DNA of 49,000 bases. It comes from Glandiceps talaboti. Taxonomy: Eukaryota; Hemichordata; Enteropneusta; Spengelidae. The position numbers were made by a program, and so were the translations under genes. Below are positions 36,401 to 42,600 of the stretch, one piece after another; within the stretch, counting starts at the first letter, position 1, and every line of letters starts with the position of its first letter. Below the pieces are notes generated by a model. It was not told the DNA's origin. It worked only from the letters and a program-made list of their open reading frames with translations, and searched no databases. The stretch is taken from positions 13,324,759 through 13,373,758 of the forward strand of contig NC_135559.1 in NCBI RefSeq assembly GCF_964340395.1. The letters run 5' to 3'.

Positions 36401-39400
36401 GACTACATCATGCAAGGGTTATCAAAAATGTTGTAACCAAACCTCTAGATAAGTGACTTTCTTTGATGGTGTTGATGTTTTCATGGGAGTTGGTGAAGGC
36501 TATAGGAAAGGCAATCATAGATTTAAATACTTAGCAATCGTGAAAATTAGGCAACTTAAAGGTCATGCATGGTGCAAAGTAATCAAGCTTTGCGAAAGTG
36601 CTTTTTGATATTTTACAAAAATATATCAACAGGACCACACAATTGTAATCAAAATAGGAAGTTGGAGTGAAGTTAGGCAGACTATACATATAATAACAAT
36701 CAAGCTAGGGAGTCGGATTAGTTTTAAACAATGTGTTCTTAGGTGGGCCAAACAACTAACAGCAGTCAAACAATCAAACTATGGTGCTGAATAGACCATT
36801 ACCCGTCTCGCGGGAGACGCCATTGAGTGCATAGCAACCACATTCGGGTGGTCAAGCTGAAGTGTCAACCGCTTAGCAACACCATTGTTCTCGACGTCAC
36901 GTACAGTGCAATACGTATGATCATGGAAGTATACTTCCATGGTATGATAGATCAAGGGAAGCAAACTTTTAAAGTATGGTTGTAAAAACGATGTGCGTAT
37001 GTGAAATTCATAACTAGCCGTCAGACGTGACGGTGATTTTTGGCCGTCTGGGCGCAGATGAAGAGCGGTTGAGATTGACAGTTTCAACATGAACTTGAAA
37101 ATATTACTAGAGTTGGATCCACTCGAGGATCGCATAGCAGGCCCTATGGTTGAAAACTTGCATGTCAGGTCGCGAATATTGTATTCCTATTTTTAAACAA
37201 CGTCTAAAATTTGATACAATGTCATAACTTTTCCATAGACTTTTTATACGTCGCGTAGCGTCGTCTAAAAACCAACACAACAACGTGTACGCGATCACTT
37301 TACTGTATAACGTGCTGTTAATAATTGGCAATGATGTAATTCTTAGTCCGTAATTCGTCAGCTAAATTCGTCAGGGTCCGCTAAAAACTTTGAAATCGGT
37401 TGAGAATTTTTTTCGCTGTCTTTGATTTTATCATATACATTTATAAATGAGCTATATATATGCATTTAAAATTAAAATTTAGAGATACTATGTCGTTTTA
37501 TTTTACGAATTTGGACTATGAGTTCTACAACATGTTCATCGAACTCAAGTATAAACATGGCTGACACGTACACGTGTTTCACGCATCGCCGGTGATTCCC
37601 AATTCTAGTTCCTGACGATTGTATTCCGATTTTACTCTAAGTTATCTTCATACAGTACTAGTCTAGTTCATGACGACCGTATTCCGATTTTACTCTACGT
37701 TATAAAGGTAGGGTAAAATTGGAATACGGTCATTGGGAACTAGACTGGTAGATATTGTTGTATGAAGATAACATGTGGTAAAATCGGAATACGATTGTCA
37801 GGAACTGACTATGATTTCCCGATCTGTGACGATAATTAAGAACTTTTCAATTCTGAACTCTAGGACCGAAACGGGACATTGGCACTCTAAAAATGTGTAA
37901 GACTTTTAGCTTTCGTCCGTATTTGTCAACAGCGTAAATGTCAACGGTTCATAAGGGCTTACGGCTGGTGGATGTGTAGTAGTACTACGCCACACTTCAT
38001 GTGCATTGCATTCTAATATACTTATATTGAATATTGGTGACGGGAAATGTTTCCACCATGTACATGTGTACTAATAATCAAAACTACTCGATTTTGCTTG
38101 TCATTAATTACCATTTCTCAAGATTGAAATATTATAGCCATCTAGTATGCTGCATAAGTTTGGCACTGACAACGTATTCCCAGAAATGACAGTCAGTTCG
38201 GAAATATAATGACAGTGTGACACTGGCGTATTTTTCTTTTAACTTGATGTTGACACGCTATATTTTCGCAACATGCTCTTTAGTTCGTGTACATTCAATT
38301 TTTCAATGTCTTCCATGATGACTTAGGATTGTAGATGGTCACAAACGGTAGTATTTTTTTCAGACTAATGCATTGACTTTCATATGAACAACATGGCCAC
38401 TCCGCAAAGCTTGACCTCCGTAGCAACCGTTGCTAGGTTATTTGCATATCTCGCGAGATCTGCCGCGAGACGGAAAATACTCTATTAGGTTTTCAGACTT
38501 TGCAGGTGGAGCAATCAGTATAGTTACAATAAAGCAAAGGATTAGCATTAACTTTAGACTGTTGTTAAAGGGGAACACCACTCTAGCAAATAAAGACACT
38601 TTCATAAGCTATGAGTATGACTCCTAAGTGTCTCTCATGAATATTCATTGTTCAGCTATGCATATATTATTTCTGCTGACTCCCAAGATGCATTAGCTCA
38701 CAGAAAAGATACCCTATATTAAAAGGCACAAGATCAACTTGATGCTTCTCTGAAAACACAAGTGCATGTAGGTGATGTAAAATCATGAAATGACTCTCCA
38801 GAACCCATAGTTTATGAAAATGACTATATTTCCTTGTTTGGTGTTCCCCTTTAAGTGGTGTGTACGATAATTGCAAACAAGCTTGGGAGTTTGGGTTAGG
38901 ATAGAGTGGAACCCCCTGACACAAGGGTTTCAAATATTATATTCATATTCACATTTATATTCTTTTACTGATGAATTCCTCAAAGTGAGAACATAGTCAA
39001 GTTAGAACAGTAGAACAAATAATAACGTGGGACAAAAAGCATACATTATAAGACATGTGTTCTGAAAATAAGCATAATCACTTCTACAGGTGATTGTAAT
39101 CATGTGACATTTCCATAATTTAACTTATAGTTCACTTTCCATAAAAGGAAATCTAAAATACATCTGAAGAAGACTTACCACTCTGCCTGCAAGTTCTTTC
39201 AGTTGCTGCTCTTGTGTTTTGATTATTCTATCTTGTTCTTTTACTTGCTGCAAAGAAAAAGCAAAACATTATTTTGGACTACTTAGTAGGTGATGAGCAT
39301 AGAATGTGTATTTATTATAAGTACATGTATTGAGGAAACTGAAAGACATATATATATGACTAACTGTTGAGGAGATAGATAGTATTTTTTAAGGGGATAT

Positions 39401-39475
39401 TATCAATGTTTTCTTTCCCAGACAAAGACTGAAAGAAGTAAAGTCATATCTGGACACCAAAGTGCACACACAGAC

Positions 39476-39530
<55 letters not shown>

Positions 39531-39601
39531 CACACACACAGACAGACAGACACACACATACACTCACATGCACATACACACACAAACAAACACACACACA
39601 C

Positions 39602-39652
<51 letters not shown>

Positions 39653-42600
39653 CACACACACACAAACACACACACAGACAGACACAGAGACACATGCACA
39701 CAGTGACAGTGACACACAGACACACCCAAGTGCACACACTGACAGACAGACAGACAGACAGACAGACACACAGACAGACAGACAGACAGACACACACACA
39801 CACACACCCCACACACAGACACACACACACCCCCCCCCACACACACACCCCCCCCACACACACACACCCCCCCACACACACTATACCTACCTTCTTTGTA
39901 TCTTTGAGTTGTTTTTCATAATGTAGACCAACTTGATCACCACCCTGTCTTTCTTTCTTCAAAGCCAGTCTTGTGTCAGCGAGTTCATCTTTCAAGTCTT
40001 TAATCCTATTCCTCCATTTATTGTCTTGTGATTTCATCTGGTCTTGCATAGAACCCTTCATAGATGAAATCTGAAGTAAAGACAGCTAACTCTAAGTTGT
40101 AGAATGGTTCCTGAAAGTGGTTCTCTTAGTTTTGCTTTTCATCACATATGTCGTTTGGTATGCTACTAGTGACGTGGTCTAATTTGACTATGAAAGGAGC
40201 TTGGTACGTGGCACATAAATATCTGTACCTTTTGCTTAACAATTCATTGTGTTATGAGTATAGTTTTTTCAATTTTGTCTTCTTCTTTTTTGTATGCAGA
40301 CGTGTTTTATTCAAGAGGCAGACGACTCTGATTATCAAACATGTCTACCGACTCACTCTCAGCTAGGTGGGATGGAGGAAAGGAGGGAGGGATGACCTTT
40401 ATTTTATACATGTAACTCAGTCCTTTATCTCCAACTGGATGGAGTGGACGAAGGGCTGGGCTTCTTACTATCAACCTACCTGAACTTTGAAATCTTCCTG
40501 CATTTGTCTATATTCTTCCCTTTGTCTTTGTAACTGTGCCTTCTGTTCTGCCAAATCATCATCATCCACCAGAGTACCAAGATTGGACTTCTTACCTACG
40601 AAAATTATAACACAAAATAAAACAATATTTCAGTATAGTACTACTACTACTTCTGACATTGAAAGACAAACTATGTAGTCTTCAAATACCTACCTTGCAA
40701 TCCAAAGTGAGCATGCTCAGATGCAAAGGATTGTGGGATTATTTTTTTTTGCTGTGGTAATTCCATATTTGGGATGATTTGAGATACCAGAAGTGAGATA
40801 TCTAGAATATAGGACCTCATCACAACAGGATATCAAATATGTACCATGTATTTTATTTTTTATCTATCCATCAATCAAGTCAAACTTCTATTTCAAATGA
40901 TACAATCATAAAATGATCTTTAGGCAATATTTTCACTACTATTGCTTAACCATCAGATTTTTGTTCTCATGTGCCTTAAGCCCCAATGTTTGAATCCCAT
41001 GGTCTCGGATGATTACCGTCTTCTCAGTTGAGCCGTAAGGATTACATAGGATCATTCTTTTGTTCAGGATAAACATCTTTGACATATCTACCACACACCG
41101 AAATGTTATTCCTCATCGGACATGGGCCTTTAAGAGCCTCAATGTATCAAAACTTGACTCACCATACTTGCCCTGTAAGTCTTCCAATTCTTGCTGTGAC
41201 TTGCTGTACTTGTCATGCATATCCTTCAGTTCTTTAGTAAACATATCCCTGAGGTTGTCCATCTCTCTCTATACAAGAGACAAACAAACAAACAGACAAA
41301 AAGTTTTACTACAGGTACCTTACAAGTAGCTTTATTGATACAGTTGTCTTATCTCCCTCCCCCTACCCTCCCCCCCCCCCTCCCTCCCTCTCTCTACAGT
41401 CAAGACAAATACACAAATACACAGTTTATATAGAAAGCCGGTCGTGTTTTCATTAATGTGCCTCATTATTCATGTTTTTCTAGAGTGGAGATAGATAAAC
41501 AAACAAACAGTGAGTGCTAAAAGTCTCAAAAACTGCTTTTATTATGCGTCGCCATGAGCCATAGTCATTTTTCAACTCTTCAAGTGTCATCAAGAGGCCA
41601 TCAGAAAACGACAGTTCTATGTGCAACTATGAATACTTCAGGTCTACGTGCCCTAACCACAGAAAAGCAAATGTGTGTATTATTCTAAAGATTCCAGCTT
41701 TTGTGGGCAAAAAATTTGCAGCGAGGAGACAAAGTAATCATTGTCAAAGGTGTACACTTGTACTGAATTTTTAACTCTAAAAAAGTTCAAAAATGAGATG
41801 AAATCAAAGTATTTTTAATATTTGGCAAACAGATCAACTTTACAAATCTGTTATCATGAATTTATCTAGTATATGTACACAACATGGAGTGACTGTAAAA
41901 CCATTACACATGTAGTAAAATCACTAAAGTATTCTAACCTAGTTGTGTGTCTGTTTATCCATTTCTAAGACTGTTTGTCAACTAAATTGGCTAGATATAA
42001 ATTCACTATATATTCAAGGTACATACCTCAATCTGGTCCTGTTTCTGTTTATCCATCTCTAAGACTGTTTGTCAACTACATGTAGAAGTTATAAATGTAC
42101 TAAATGTATTCTAGGTACTTACCACAATCTGGTCCTGTTTCTGTTTATCCATCTCTAAGACTGTTTGTCAACTACATGTAGAAGTTATAAATGTACTAAA
42201 TGTATTCTAGGTACTTACCACAATCTGGTCCTGTTTCTGTTTATCCATCTCTAAGACTGTTTGTCAACTACATGTAGAAGTTATAAATGTACTAAATGTA
42301 TTCTAGGTACTTACCTCAATCTGGCCCTGTTTCTGTTTATCCATCTCTAAGACTGTTTGTCAACTACATGTAGAAGTTATAAATGTACTACATGTATTCT
42401 AGGTACATACCTCAACCTGGTCCTGTTTCTGCCTCTGTCCATCCATCTCTTTTCTGTGTTCTTCCTCCTTCCTCAACATTTCGCTATGTTCCTGTAACAA
42501 ACACAAAACCACAATTTGTCATTTTTTAGATTAATGTTCACAATTTTAGAGGTTTTAAGATTAACTTCACCTTTGACTCAAAGTTTAACGACTATATTTT

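Noticed and set aside
36779-37135. Minus-strand frame of 118 residues as a transposase
   Set aside because: No catalytic motif or transposase similarity can be seen; kept only as part of the element.
39389-40061. Long Val/Cys/Ser-rich frames across the microsatellite
   Set aside because: Only the DZIP1 exon part (40070-39891) is real; the rest is translated (CAGA)n and (CA)n.
42017-42400. Reading the 96-bp units as extra coding exons, or as a CRISPR-like array
   Set aside because: From phase 0 every copy hits a stop within four codons, and the units are tandem without distinct spacers.
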